The translations under genes were made by a program, and so were the position numbers. Positions 1 through 11,886 of a stretch of DNA of 64,000 nt are shown here, piece by piece. Below the pieces are notes generated by a model. The model did no database searches and was not told the origin of the DNA. It was given only the letters and a program-made list of their open reading frames with translations. Source of the stretch: Smittia aterrima (lineage: Eukaryota; Arthropoda; Insecta; Diptera; Chironomidae); contig CP093831.1 of assembly GCA_033063855.1 (NCBI GenBank), positions 2,046,001 to 2,110,000 on the forward strand, given 5' to 3'. Position 1 is the stretch's first letter. Each line of letters opens with the position of its first letter.

Positions 1-112
1 TCGTTACAAATTTACATAAAATGATGATTTGAATAAAAGACGAAAGCTGTGGCTTGAAGCGAATTTCGTTAGAACTCATCTCAGTCAACATTTTTATTTA
101 TTAAAATTTAAA

Positions 113-1008
113 ATGAAGAGTTTCGATGAAATAAAGTTTTTCTTGTGCAAGGACTTGACGATTCCTGAAAATCGAAGACGAAAAGTCGAGTAAGTTAATA
201 AAATATTTCTTTCCTTTCGATCGGAATTTTATTTACGAAATTTATTTTCAGAGTTTCGTCAAAAGATTTAAAATCTTTAGAAGAAAACTTGACAACACTT
301 TGTGGTTACTTGGTGGACGAGTTGGAGCTTCCATCTCAATTTAAATGGTCGAACGATGATGTCCTCAAATGGATTACGAATCTCGGCTTCCCTCAATATC
401 AAAGAACGTTTGAAGCCAATTTAATTGACGGTCGAACTTTACTTCGAGTTGATGCTTCTGCTTTAGTTAAAATGAACATCAGAGACTTTGATCACATCAA
501 AGAAATAACTCGATCAATTCGTGAAATGTACAAAATTGAGCTCGAGAAGTTCGATCGTAGCATTTCATTGCCTCCAAAGAATCCAGAAACTCTTTACAAA
601 TTCCACAAGATCTCAACTGGTCCAATCTACGAATTGTGTCGGCGAACTGAATTTTTCAAGCAATTGAAGTTAATGGGAAAAGCTAAAATTCAATTGAATC
701 ACTTTGAGAAGCTTCACGAGTGGCTCAAACACATTCCCGACTTCCAAGAGATTCGCATCGGAAATATCAAGCGAATCAATTTATATTTCGTCAAACCAAA
801 TCCTTGTCAAGAGATCGAGTTGTTCAAAGGAGAAGATTTATGTCCTTGCACAATTCCTCCTTGCGAATGCAATTGGACTGAGAAAGAGAAGCAAGCTCCT
901 TGGAAATTAGGTTTCTTGGTTGAAGTCGCCGAAGGAAAATATGGAAAAAGTCTTTGCGACGATAAGAAAGATTCAAATATTTTAAATTTAATTTTACTTG
1001 AAAAGTAA
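113..1008 (+). CDS. SAM-domain protein, SAMD15-like
   Basis: Two exons, 113-189 and 252-1008, are separated by a 62-bp GT-AG intron; joining them keeps one frame and gives about 277 residues. The ATG at 113 starts the protein with MKSFDEIKFFLCKDL. A sterile alpha motif covers roughly residues 60-125, with the pattern WSNDDVLKWITNLGF, then LIDGRTLLRVD and the basic helix IKEITRSIREMY. SAM domains mediate protein-protein oligomerisation. The layout of a SAM domain followed by a short conserved tail resembles SAMD15, whose function is poorly known. The tail carries an unusual cysteine cluster (CPCTIPPCEC, near 838-870) that could bind metal; that is inference. Upstream sequence is only 112 bp, so the promoter cannot be judged. 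It could also be another small SAM protein. Confidence 0.8.
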
Positions 1009-1286
1009 TTAAAAGTTCTTCCATTGCTGTCTCAATTTTCTTTGTGATCACAATTAGAGTCTCGCAACCAATCAACGGAAACATCTGAAGCTCCGCCTTC
1101 TCCACTGAAAGAAAATATCTCCGCGATCACATCTATCTCTGTTCACACGCGACCTAACTTCCCTCCGTGAATTCTCTTTCACTTCTCACTTCGATTTATC
1201 ATTCTCGCTTTAAACTTGTTTAACTTCATTCATTCGACGAGAAAAAAAAATATTTTTTGTGTGCAACGAGAATCATTTCACGGATC
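1009..1286. other. Intergenic spacer between SAM gene and H2.0
   Basis: This short spacer is AT-rich and holds the 3' end of the SAM gene and the upstream promoter region of H2.0. No further gene is seen. Confidence 0.6.
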
Positions 1287-1318
1287 AGTTCGTTTCGATA
1301 TCTCAACGGGTTAAGTTC
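1285..1318 (+). promoter_or_regulatory. Core promoter (Inr + DPE) of H2.0
   Basis: The sequence ATCAGTTCG places an initiator A (+1) at 1287. At exactly +28 to +32 (1314-1318) stands AGTTC, which fits the Drosophila downstream promoter element RGWYV. The correct spacing makes chance less likely, and Inr-DPE promoters are common in fly homeobox genes. The start would leave a 59-nt leader before the ATG at 1346. No TATA box is obvious at -30. Confidence 0.55.
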
Positions 1319-1345
1319 ATTATTTTCCTCTCGCGATCATTCAAA

Positions 1346-3753
1346 ATGGATTCGATGGAAACGGAAAGTTTCTGCTCAAATAGCTCGACAAATAGCGATT
1401 TTAATCAACCAAAAGATTACAGTTTATCGTCGGCAGACTTGTCAATGAAAAGTGAAATTAACGAACCAAACAATAACATAATCGTTAGCAAATCAATGAA
1501 ACTAAACTTCGGTGTCGATCGGTTGCTTTCAAAGTGTGACAAGAAATTCGATAAAGTTCAAATCGTCGATGAAATGTTAATCAACAGAAGTCTCATCGAT
1601 AAAAATTTATATCCGCCATGTGTGAACGATCACGACGTTCTCCTGAATCTAAGTGCAAATAACATTCACAGCCAAACGGAAATCGGAAGCAATCAATTAG
1701 GAATTAATTTATTACACCAGCAATTAACTCAATTGAATAATGGATTATCGAGTCAGAGCTTCGTTCTGAAGCCATTTCCAATCAGATTTGGAAGGAATCA
1801 CAATGGTAAAGGAAATTTTGTTTATTTTTTAACCCAAATGCTCTTAAGTAATTTGCAAACGCATTCAGCGAAAGGCAATTACATCAAAAGTTGCAATTAA
1901 CTCATTGAGTCTCCATCTGGAATCTATCGATAGTCAGGAAAAGTAAATTTAAACAAATAGCTGGAAATTTGTATGATTTTCCTCAATCGCGTGAAACTCA
2001 ACAAATTTCTATAAGCTCTCGATGGAGATTTTCCATGTGTCGAGTCATGATTCTCCTGCTCTCGGCTTATTGATACTCGGGGAGAGAGATTTTTATTGCA
2101 AGTTAATGAAAAGTCGGAGTGATGATGGCGTAAACAAATCATTTGATAATGAGGCGTAATAATCAAATCGGAAAATTAGATTAAGCGATCGAAGACGTTT
2201 CATTAAAAATTTTAATTCGTTCTCTCGCGAGATGAGAACTCCAAGCAACTGCAGTCAAATTGTCATCACCTCGACTGCTTCGTCTCAACCATTCGTCGCT
2301 TCTCACTCATTTTCCACAATTCTCAGCAAAAGATTTTTCAAATAAAGAATTTTCGTCGAGAACGTAAACAAGAGTTGATTATAAACAAGTGATTCAGCTT
2401 CAGACGAAATTTAGTTCCTGTGAAATTTTTGGAGTTTCCTTTCGCATGAACTCGTTCAGTTTCATTGCGAATTAGTTTGTTAAAAAAATATTTTTCTCCG
2501 TCGGAGATTTCAAGAATCTCAATCTCGACACTTTTCTCCTTTTAACAATTTTCAAGCTGAGTTAATTGAAATTAAATCCACTAATTATCTCCATGAAAGT
2601 CGATGCCAAATTAACGAATCGTGAGGCTAATAAAAATATCTCCTTCTTAATTAATACGATCGTCGAATGAAATCTAAATTTACCTTTCAAATAAAGAAAC
2701 GCGAACGAGATCATTATCAGTGGAGATATTTTTCCTTTGAAGAAAATTTTTATTGGAAAATTCTTTAATCGTTTGTTTACTTCGCGCACAATAAAGAAAC
2801 GAAGCGCGAAAGAGGCAATTGAACGTTCGTTAATTGAGAATAAATATTTGGGAAACGTGGAAAAGTTTTTCATCAAAAGAATCGATTTGAGTAGGAAAGT
2901 TGTTTAGATGAGAACAACGATCGTTCGTCTTTCTTGAGAGGATTATTGGCTGTAATTAAGATGAAAGGCGCTGGAGATTAAGCTTAACTTTAATTGTGCA
3001 ACTTTCTCGCTTCGAAAAGATTTATTTGATGGCAAGAAAAAAACTGAATAAAACTTTTCCAATAAATCAAAGAAATTTATGGACGAAGAGGAAACGGAAA
3101 CAATTAAACTAATTCGATAATTAATTACAGGATTCGCGCATCAGCCTCCAAGTTATTTTCAATCAAACTTTCGAAAGGTGGGAATGACAGCGAACATCTC
3201 GAACTCGGCGCCATTCAATCCGTATCATCATCACAGCATTCTCCGACTGCCGAACATTAATCAGTTATCACCAAATAATAACGTTCAATTCTACAATCAG
3301 AAGATCTCCAAGACAAACACGAGCGAAACGAAAGCTCAACAGAACTCAAACTCGAGTAGTGGATCGAATGTTAAGCGAAAGCGATCATGGAGTCGAGCTG
3401 TGTTCAGTAATCTTCAAAGAAAAGGTCTCGAGAGACAGTTCGAGTTTCAGAAATATATCACGAAACCTGATAGGAAGAAACTTGCTGCTCGCCTTGGTCT
3501 AAAAGACGCTCAAGTCAAAGTTTGGTTCCAGGTCAGTAATCGAACTATCATCGCAAAGAAAGTTTAATAAATTCAAGTTTACTTTCCACAGAATCGAAGA
3601 ATGAAATGGCGTCACACAACGCGAGGCACAACAATTCCAAGCAAAGTCATCAGCACAAGTGAAAACTCGGAGATAAATGAGGACGAGGATCATTTCACTT
3701 CAAGCAGTAGCGATGGCGAAGATGGAGATATTGATGTTGTGACTGATAACTGA
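1346..3753 (+). CDS. H2.0: Homeobox transcription factor H2.0 (HLX family)
   Basis: Three exons, 1346-1805, 3131-3531 and 3592-3753, join in frame to give 340 residues. The homeodomain lies near residues 235-294 and contains SWSRAVFSNLQRKGLE, the segment KYITKPDRKKLAARL, and recognition helix DAQVKVWFQNRRMKWRH, a near match to fly H2.0 and vertebrate HLX. Intron 2 splits WFQ/NRR, a common homeobox intron position. An N-terminal FGVDRLLS motif looks like an eh1 Groucho-binding site, so a repressor role is likely. The tail is acidic and serine-rich (SSSSDGEDGD). H2.0/HLX acts in visceral mesoderm and gut development in known animals. A polyadenylation signal AATAAA stands at 3765. The first intron is 1.3 kb, long for this window, and may hold enhancers. 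Confidence 0.93.
1806..3130 (+). other. Intron 1 of H2.0
   Basis: A 1.3-kb intron runs from donor GTAAAG to acceptor TTAATTACAG. It is AT-rich, with several homeodomain-type TAATTA cores. I see no convincing coding region on either strand; the open frames at 1924-2166 and 2562-2876 look random. It is a likely place for cis-regulatory elements. Confidence 0.6.
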
Positions 3754-4383
3754 GATTAAAAATTAATAAAAAAGAAATTTGTACAAGATTTGTGTCTCAC
3801 ACGAATGTTTTAAAATCTTTAACTTTGGCAGGAATCGAACCTGATCTCTAACACTTGGTAAACTGAGCATTTGCAATTGCTCTAAACTCTTCCCTTTACT
3901 TCGAGAATCATTTGGTGAAATCTCCATATGCATCAACTCGTTTTTCTTTTCAGAAGAATTTTTGTTTATAATTCCCCAAACATCCTAAAAATCTGTTTAC
4001 GACCCAAGCGATGTGTGTATCGTTTCTGTTTATTAATTACTTTTGTTGACGGAGCTTCATGATCGATTTCCATTCTCGGAAAATGATTTTAAAAACCTTT
4101 TTATTTTATAATCAACTTTATTTATCTCATTAACATGTCTCATTTCATTTTGTTGAAGCTGATCAAACGACAATTTTCACCAACAACTTAGGAGTCGAGA
4201 GGAATATTAATTTCATCAAACTAATGATAATCGAATAAATCTGTCGAGACTAATTATGCCGTGAAGTGAAAATGAAAAGTTAAATTAAATATTTACAGAT
4301 TGAAAAGTTGAGAAATAATTTACGATCAGCTTCGATGATCGATTTGTTCAATTTTATTTCATTCACGGATCGTGAATCAACGT
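3754..4383. other. Spacer between convergent H2.0 and NFRKB genes
   Basis: The spacer contains the 3' untranslated regions of the two convergent genes and the tRNA-like fragment at 3827-3905. No other gene is seen. Confidence 0.6.
3827..3905 (-). repeat. tRNA-like pol III box A/B sequence, possible SINE relic
   Basis: Read on the minus strand, 3827-3843 forms a perfect T arm (CAGG, TTCGATT loop, CCTG) with the box B consensus GGTTCGATTCC. About 30 nt upstream is a box-A-like TGCTCAGTTTACC. The acceptor and anticodon stems do not form, so it is not a working tRNA. A tRNA-derived SINE head or a tRNA pseudogene fits best; chance is possible. Confidence 0.35.
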
Positions 4384-7300
4384 TCACTCCTTGACTTCAT
4401 CATGCGAGCTGCTGGCGGGTGTGTTGAGCTTATTTAAGTTGTTGGGGGAGTTGCTATTGCTAGTTGATGAGTTCGTCATTAATCGAGTAGTAAAGACTCG
4501 ATCTCCTGATCCTAAGTGAGAAGAAATTAATGAAAATTAATGAAGAAAAGTCATTTCCAATGTCTTACCTTGTTGACCCCCCATCGGAATAACTTTCAGG
4601 CCTTGAAGTGTTTTGATTCCTTGAAAATTGGCCGGAAGAATGATTTGCTGTGAGAATTGACCGCTTTGTGTTCCAGGACTGGCGAGAACGACTCGTGACG
4701 CTTGCTGTTGTTGCGGCTGATTTGTTTTTATCACATTCTGAGAAGAAATTAAGTAAACGAAAGTAAAAGAAGAAATAAATATTTTCACCTTTAGTACTTT
4801 AATAGTTGATCCCAGGATAATTGGTCGTTGTCCATCTTGAGTTGAATTAGCTCCGCTGATAGTTTGAGTGTTGACTTTCTGTTGCATTTGATTCAATGAG
4901 TGGACTTTAACAATTTGATTGCCAACCATAACAGTTTGAGGCTGCGATGTCATTGGCTGATTTAAAACATTAACATTTCCCTGTTGAGAGGAGAATGAAT
5001 GAAATTTTGATTAAAACAGAATGATTTGTTATTTTACCTGTGTCAAAAGATTTCCTTGAACTTTCAGCTGTTGCCCTTGAGAGTTTAGAATGTAAGCACC
5101 ATTCTGAGTGTTGTTGGCTTGAAGCACTAAACTTTGACCGCTACTCGTAGTTCCTGTTGCATTTGATTTTCCTGCAATTATCAGTGGCTTGCCTCCTATG
5201 ATGTAGTTCTGCGAATTGATCATTCTGAAAGAAAGAAAATTTGACGTTAGTTAATATTTCTAATTAAAATCAATCGACTCACTTTATGCCGCCTGTAGTC
5301 TTAATTCCCTTGTTGGCAAGAGCCTGAACATTTATCAATTTTGCCCCAATCAGTTGCTGGGCTGTAATCGATCCTCCTTGCACGATTTTAATCGACTGAT
5401 TTGCAGTTGACGTGGAAATAGTTTGCTGCGGTGACATTTGAGAGCCTGGAAGATTCTGCGTTGGACTCGAAGCATTGCCAATGATATTTGCTTGGGTCGT
5501 GATCATCTTTCCTTGGTTGTTATGAGTGATGAAGGTTTTGCCTTTAGAGACGACAGCATATTGCGTCATTTGAGATCCTGAAGCGCTGGAAATTTGAATC
5601 AGTCCTGATTGAGTGCCAGCAGCTCCAGAAGCGATCTTGAAAGTTGTTTTAGGATCAAATTGTCTTCCTCCAGTTGACACGACTCGAGCCATAACCGGAG
5701 ACGATCCGCTCTCAGACTTCTGCGCAGAAACAATAACTTGCGGCTGCTGAATCATTGTTGTTGTCCCTGTTTTCAAAATCTTTCCAACATTTCCACTGAC
5801 ACTCACAAGCGGAGGAGCAGGAACTTCATTAGACACTGATTTAATAATCTGAGGTTTAACGATCATCGTTTGTTGGTTTCCGCCTTTGTTGAATTGTTTC
5901 AAGGACTGGAAAATTGTCTGACGTTGCTGTGGAGTAAGATTTGCTGGTGAGACTGTTGTCAACTTTCCGTCAGCTGAAGATTGCTGGATTTGAATGACTT
6001 GCGGAGATGAACTATTTGCAGTTGATGTCGAAATCGTTAGCCCAGGCATCTTCTGCTGATTCCCAGTTAGAAGAATCTGATTTTGTCCCTTTGCCTTTTG
6101 TTGTTGAACGATAACGTTCGTCAGAATCTGTTTCTGTTGCGAGAGCATCGGTACTGGAGATTGATTCTTGGGAAGAGTCATTGTACTTAAGATTTTTCCG
6201 CCTTTCTGTCCTTGTAAAGCTGACGCTGACGTCAAAATGATTTTCTGTTGTGGATTCTTTCCAATGCTCTGCGGAACTTTGATGAGATTCTTCTGATTAA
6301 CCATTTTCCCAGACATCGTCAAAGCTGGCGGCTCTTGTCGTATCACCTTTGATCCAGTCGAATTCATATTGATCGGAATCAAATAACTCTGAGAAGTGTT
6401 CGGTGAGGATTGTGAAACGAGTGGTGGCGCTTGATTCTGACTGATGATAACTGACTTCTTCTGTCCAACAATCGTTCCAACTTTCGGCGATTGCGAGCGA
6501 TTTGCATTCATAAATATCGTTTGCGCTCCACTCAGTACAGGTGAAGATTGAACGTATGTGCTCACTGCAGGAGACGACGTAATTATACGAATCGGAGACA
6601 TTTGCTGAGATTTAATCGAAAGTCGCGCCTTGGGATCGTTGGTTTTTACAATCGGAGTTGTGTGAGCGTCTAACGAAGCTTCAGCATCGAAAGCCTCCAG
6701 GATCTTCTCATTGCCGACAGTTTTAATGAATCGTTTCGGTGAAATCTTCAATGGTGGGGGTGATGGTTGATTTAGAAGTCTCTGCTTATTTTCAAACGTT
6801 GACAATGCTGGAATTGGTTTAATCACATTCGATGTCGACGGCATGACTTTGGTTTGATAAGTTCGGATTGTTGGATTTGATGAAACGACTCGCATTTGAG
6901 CTGAAGATATTGTTATGATCTGCGGTGAAGTGTCTTGCTTGAATTTACGGAAAACTGGTTTCTTCTGTCTGTTCAATGACTGTTGTTGCATGTGAAGACG
7001 TTCAAAGTCACTCTCAGTGCGGTTACGGTGAACGTAGATCCAAAGTTTCCGTTTTGTGTCATATTTTATGCAAGGATCTTGCTCTGTATGCATTCTATCG
7101 AGTGCTCCACTAACAATCGATTGAATAACTCCGTCTGAGGTTCCAGGAGCGATGTATTGGCTTGACTTTAGTAGCTCACAAATGTCCCATCTCGAGCCCT
7201 CGCCGTTGGGAAGTCGCGCAGCTGCATCTCGAACCAAAGCTAGGATTGTTACAAAGTTTGGTCGATCAGCAATGAGCGTTGTGTGATCACGAGCTTTCGA

Positions 7301-9520
7301 TGCTGCTGGTGATTGTGAATAAATTCCTCTGAGAGGTCCAACAACGCTTTCGTATCCATGTTGTTTGTATGTGAAAGGAAGATGAGGATTCTCGTATCGT
7401 TGTCGCTCCTGAGCTTGAAAAACGTGAATGTCGTTGTCGGTGGCTTGCTGAACCTTCCAATCAGTTCTGCAACGTGCGTTCGGTGGGGAGACTGCTGTTT
7501 GTAAATGGTTCTCTTCATTCTTTTCAGGACTGCCAAAGGTTTTTCCAAGAGTTTTATGTCTAAGAGCGTTTGTAGCTTTAATTCCCATCTCATTTCTTCG
7601 ACTAAGCCAATATTGAGAGAGCGGAGCCATTCGAGCATCCGAGTCACGACCAGCACCAATCCATTGATAAATGTTTAACTGCGATTTGAATTCAAGATAC
7701 GGCACGAAGTCGTCTGGTTGACCTTGAAAGTCTCCGGATAAGAAATGAACTGCAGAGATGAGAAGAAGTCCCCAATCATTTGCTTGCGGGAACCAATCAT
7801 TGACTGGAGCAATCGGATTCACTAGCCATACGTTAATACGATTTCGCAGCTCTTCGAGCTTCATCCGGTGATCTCTTGTTGAACAGAATATGTCGCGAAT
7901 GAGGCTCAAGAAACAAGCTTGGACTTCCTGACGCAATTCAGGTGAGTTATCACCTTCATCAGCTCCAGTGTCTTCAATCATGTCCATCGGATCAATAACA
8001 ACTTTTGGTCTTGCGTTAACAACAATTCTTCTGTTTTGAATGACGTGATTCTTGTTGACTTTCATTACACTTCCAGCGTCGATAATAATCTTCTTGCCAG
8101 TTCGCATCTGAGTGTTGTCCAAGCTCTGACGCTTTCTGTTAACGATGATGTTACCGTGTTGCGGATAAATTGTTTTAATCTTCGTCGTCTTGACTGGCTC
8201 GTTCTTCGTAGGCTCGACTTTGATAATGTTTGCCTTGATCCAATCTTCTTCGTCGGTTTCACTTGGCGAGGCAACAACTTTGCGATCCTGAACGCTAAAG
8301 CGACCTGTAATCGTTTTGCCCTTGATGACTTTCCCAGGATATCGATTAGCTACAGAATTTCCATGAGGTTCTTGCTTAATCCGACTTGGCTCAATAATCA
8401 TTGTCTTTCTTGAACCAGCAGCTGCGGTCACAATCTTTTTCGGATTTATCGTAAGTTGTGTTCTTGAGAAAATGTCTTTGAGTTTAATGTCATCAATCTC
8501 CATCTCAGGATGATCCTAAAAGAGAAATCTTGTTAAAGGTGTTTTCGATGATAGGAAGATAAGATAATTTACCGGCTCGATCATCTTTCGTTTTCTAAAA
8601 CTTTGAACCATCTGCTTGTACTTCTCGTCAGTGATCATAGGACTAACTAAGTGATCCCAGCTCTTTTCTTTGGTTGATGTTGTTCCAATTATTCTCATAT
8701 CGCCTCCTGGACTAAGACTTCCCTAAAAATCGAAAAAGAAATGTATTGGTTATCAATAATATTTAGAATTGATCTTTGAACTCACTTGTTCACTGAACTG
8801 TTTGATTTGTTTTTTCGTCAGCTGCATTTGCGTTCCATCGGGAACAACATCGTCATCTGATAGAGCGAGTCCCAGTTCTTCAGAGAGTTTAGTGATTTCT
8901 TGAAAGTATCGACGATTCGCTCGCATCGTTGCTGATGATGATGAGAGTCTTGGAACTGAGCTCGACGAGTGAGGTAGTTGAGGCATTGTGCCTGCTGGAC
9001 AACGATAAGCGCTTCTTAGCAGTTTCTCTCTTGAACAAACAAGTTTCTCTGCCAGTAAACTGATTCTTTCACATTCGCGAATCTTCTGTTCTCTTTCCTC
9101 AGCTCTGAGAATACTTTTTCTGTAATGAGCAATGTCCGGACGATAGTTTCCATCTTGAAGGTTGTTGTGAAACGCATCGAGCGGAGTTTGATTGAAGCGA
9201 GTCAAAGTGTTTGCGAACAACTCTTGGATCGTCGTTTCTCGTTCAGCTTCGTTGTTATCAGGGAAGTCAGGAAGCAGATCGGATAAATGAGACTTCTCAC
9301 TGCTTGATAACTGATTCCATGTGTCGAGCGAGAAGAACTCTTTGAATATCTCCGAATGCTCACATAAATCTTTAGGCAAATAGAATTTATGATCCAATAT
9401 TTTCGCGATTTCAATGTTATCGTTTAATGACTCATCATTGCTTTCATTTGTAGAATTTGCTGTTGCTTCCGAGCAATCGGAATCGCTCTCGTCTGCAGCA
9501 ATGTGACGATCAGAACTCAT
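4384..9520 (-). CDS. NFRKB: Nuclear factor related to kappa-B-binding protein (INO80 complex subunit G)
   Basis: Seven exons (9520-8786, 8722-8573, 8515-5283, 5224-5038, 4980-4789, 4737-4569, 4511-4384) join in frame through introns of 51-65 bp to about 1,540 residues. Residues about 35-150 form the DEUBAD-type domain (FYLPKDLCEHSEIFKEFFSL, then LPDFP). The middle holds winged-helix-like blocks: SLIRDIFCSTRDHRMKLEEL with NDWGLLLISAVHFLSG, and later RWDICELLKSSQYIAPG with KLWIYVHRNR. The rest is long, Q/S/T-rich and low in complexity, with repeated SSPQ-, GNQQ- and QSPK-type segments, like the human protein. NFRKB is a metazoan subunit of the INO80 chromatin remodeller, and its DEUBAD domain holds and inhibits the deubiquitinase UCH37. 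The start ATG at 9520 opens with an acidic serine-rich leader. The exact 3' exon ends are read by eye. Confidence 0.88.
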
Positions 9521-10266
9521 CGTATGCCAGCAATTTCTTGTAACCTTAAAAGCGTTTGGAATCTCACGAAACGGAGCTCGATATTAATTTACATTAGAAA
9601 AAGAAGAAGCTTCGTTTAATCGCTTGTATACACACTTCAGAAAGACGTGCGTAAATGTTTAATTCAACTTCACGATAACTCAAATTTCGATCTTTTACTT
9701 TCCGAGGATTCAGCTTTTCCACTTTTAATTAGTTTGTTTACAAATTGTATTTTCACGGAATCCTCACTTCTGACTTTTTTTTAGATCACAGTGAAAAATT
9801 ACATAAGTTAGCCATCGCGTTGGTTCATTCACTTTCTTTCATTTTCTCTCCGTTCGTCGACGATCAAAGAATTTACTTTAGTTTTTGCAACTTTGAAATT
9901 TCTACAAAATTCCGATGATCGTTAGAGTTCTTCGATTAATTGCGTTTCTCGTTGAAGAACGACTGTTAAGTAGATTCTTCACTTCGTGTATCAGAGTGAA
10001 TAAAGCGAATAAAACTTTGACTCTTCCATCGGCTCAAATATTTTCTATCCGGTTCAAAATATTTTTAACTTTTGGAAAACGTTTAGGCGACGTTTTCAAT
10101 AAAGCACAGAATTTAAATGACGGTTCTTGCAAGGATCGGAACCTTCCTTACCTTTGACTTAAAAACATTCCATTCTCTTTATTGAAATTACTGTTTTATT
10201 AGTCAAATATAAGCAAAATATTTGTTCAAAAAGTTATATGAAAGTTTCTCATGAACTCGAATGCTG
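9521..10266. other. Spacer upstream of NFRKB and downstream of ING
   Basis: The spacer contains the NFRKB promoter side and the ING 3' untranslated region. TTTATT motifs near 10180-10200 give minus-strand AATAAA signals about 70 nt past the ING stop. A plus-strand open frame at 9915-10157 shows no recognisable domain and is not called. Confidence 0.55.
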
Positions 10267-11364
10267 TTATGCGTTGAATTCCTTCTTGAGAATGTTTGCT
10301 TTCTTTGATCTGCACTTGGGACAGAACCATTTGCCTTTCGGAGCTCTTTTCAATTGAACACAATTGAAGTGGAACCATTCCAAGACGCAGCTCTCGTGCT
10401 CACAAGCGATCATTCTTCCGTGTGATGGTTTGTTACAAATGCAATACAATGGTTCGCTTTCTGAGTCATCAGCATTTTTGGATTCTGCGTTGAGACGTTT
10501 CTTGTATTTGACAGGTGGCCTCTCCAATTCTTCGTCAATTTCCGTTTCAGGCTCAGATTTAATTTCAATTGTTTCTCGTAACTTTTTCGGTTGAGCTTTC
10601 TTCTTGCGTGGTCTGTCCTTTTCCTTCTCCGATTCATCGCCTGATTTGAGTTCAATTACCTTCTCGACTGACTTCTTGACCTTCCTGTTTATCTTCGGCT
10701 TTCGAGATGGTGTGATCGATTCTCTTAAAATTTGGTCTTCTTTGTCTTTTCTCAAACTTGCAACATCGGCTAACATTTTAAGGTCATCCCATTCAGGTCC
10801 CACTGTTGAATAAACATTTCCAGTTGATCTGTCAGAAGCTGTATGGTAGCTCGTTGAAGTGTCAGAGTGCACGTCTTCAAAAATCAAGGCTTTCCTAACC
10901 TTTGCGGACGGTGGTAGCTCGTGCAATGAATCGTCTGAACCCGAAGAACCTGATTGATAATTTTTTATCTCCATAACAGAAATTGTTTTCATCGTAGACA
11001 GGCTTTGTACGTTTTCAGTGATCTTCTGGTTGATGAGTTCAGCTAATTCCATTTTAGTTTTCTTGACCGAATTATAATCTTTGAGTTTCTGGTAAAGCTC
11101 TTGGTTTCGCAAGTTGCCTGTTATACCTTCTATTTCGTTAAGAAGAGCTCCTGAACTTCTATCACACTCTTTGTATCTGGACATTAGTTTCGCGATATCA
11201 TCTATGAATTGAATAAATAATTTAATTTTTCAGAGCACGAGGAGAAATTCACGAAATAATCACAAACCCGGCAGATGCTCGCAACTTTCCAAATAATCCT
11301 TTAAGAACTTTGCTGTTGCTGTGTAGCGACCAATTGGAAATGAATTGGAAGAACCTTCTTCCAT
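10267..11364 (-). CDS. Inhibitor of growth (ING1/2-like) PHD-finger protein
   Basis: Two exons, 11364-11268 and 11201-10267, are joined across a 66-bp intron, giving 343 residues. The first exon supplies the true start: MEEGSSNSF, then KFLKDYLESCEHLP, which matches the ING N-terminal domain and runs on into DDIAKLMSRYKECD. The middle is lysine-rich (nuclear localisation). The C-terminal PHD finger (about residues 285-333) has CICN, MIAC, EWFHFNC and KGKWFCPKC with all Zn ligands. ING proteins target histone acetyltransferase or deacetylase complexes to H3K4me3. Here the usual VSYGEMIGCDN segment reads PSHGRMIACEH: the cage tyrosine is histidine and two acidic or polar contacts change, while the cage Trp of EWFHF stays. 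H3K4me3 binding may therefore be weakened; that is inference. Confidence 0.85.
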
Positions 11365-11886
11365 CTCAGAATAAAACAAGAAAAGCCGAAGAAAAGGGAT
11401 TCGACTCGACGACGAAATATTTAAAAAACGTGGCAAAGAGTTTAGTTTGCTTTTTTCCGTTAAAAAAATTAAATGATGAATATTTCTTTAATTAAACAAT
11501 TCAATGAAGAATTCTTTGCATATTCACAAAGCCCTTGTAATAATCTACAAAACAAACAAACATTTCGTTTTGTAATTCCTTTAATCAACGTAGTTTGTGA
11601 TCGTGTCTCTCACGTGAACAAAAACTTGGCACGTTTCTTATCAAAATGCTTTTCTCTCAGGAAAAACGAACAAGAATATGAAGATGAGCGGGAACGTCAC
11701 GCGTTTTTAATTTGCTTACATGAAACGAGTTTCTTCTCTTAATGATTTCTCTCATATCTTTGCAATTTTCGTTCTATTTTTACCTCGTTTTTCTCGCCAG
11801 AAATTTTTTCTTCTGATATTTGCCAGTTCTGCTTTAATTCTCAGCGAGTTTAGTTGAAAGTGAACTTGTGAATTGATTTTAAGATC
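11365..11886. promoter_or_regulatory. Divergent intergenic region between ING and SMYD genes
   Basis: About 520 bp separate the start codons of two head-to-head genes, so both promoters should lie here. No TATA box or well-spaced Inr/DPE pair stands out. Small open frames at 11310-11742 have no domain and look random. Confidence 0.5.

Noticed and set aside
10120..10150. Second T-arm-like sequence near the 10.1-kb spacer
   Set aside because: It has an imperfect box B with an extra base and no box A or other tRNA stems nearby.
9915..10157. 80-codon plus-strand frame between NFRKB and ING
   Set aside because: No domain, and it lies in what should be promoter and 3' untranslated sequence.
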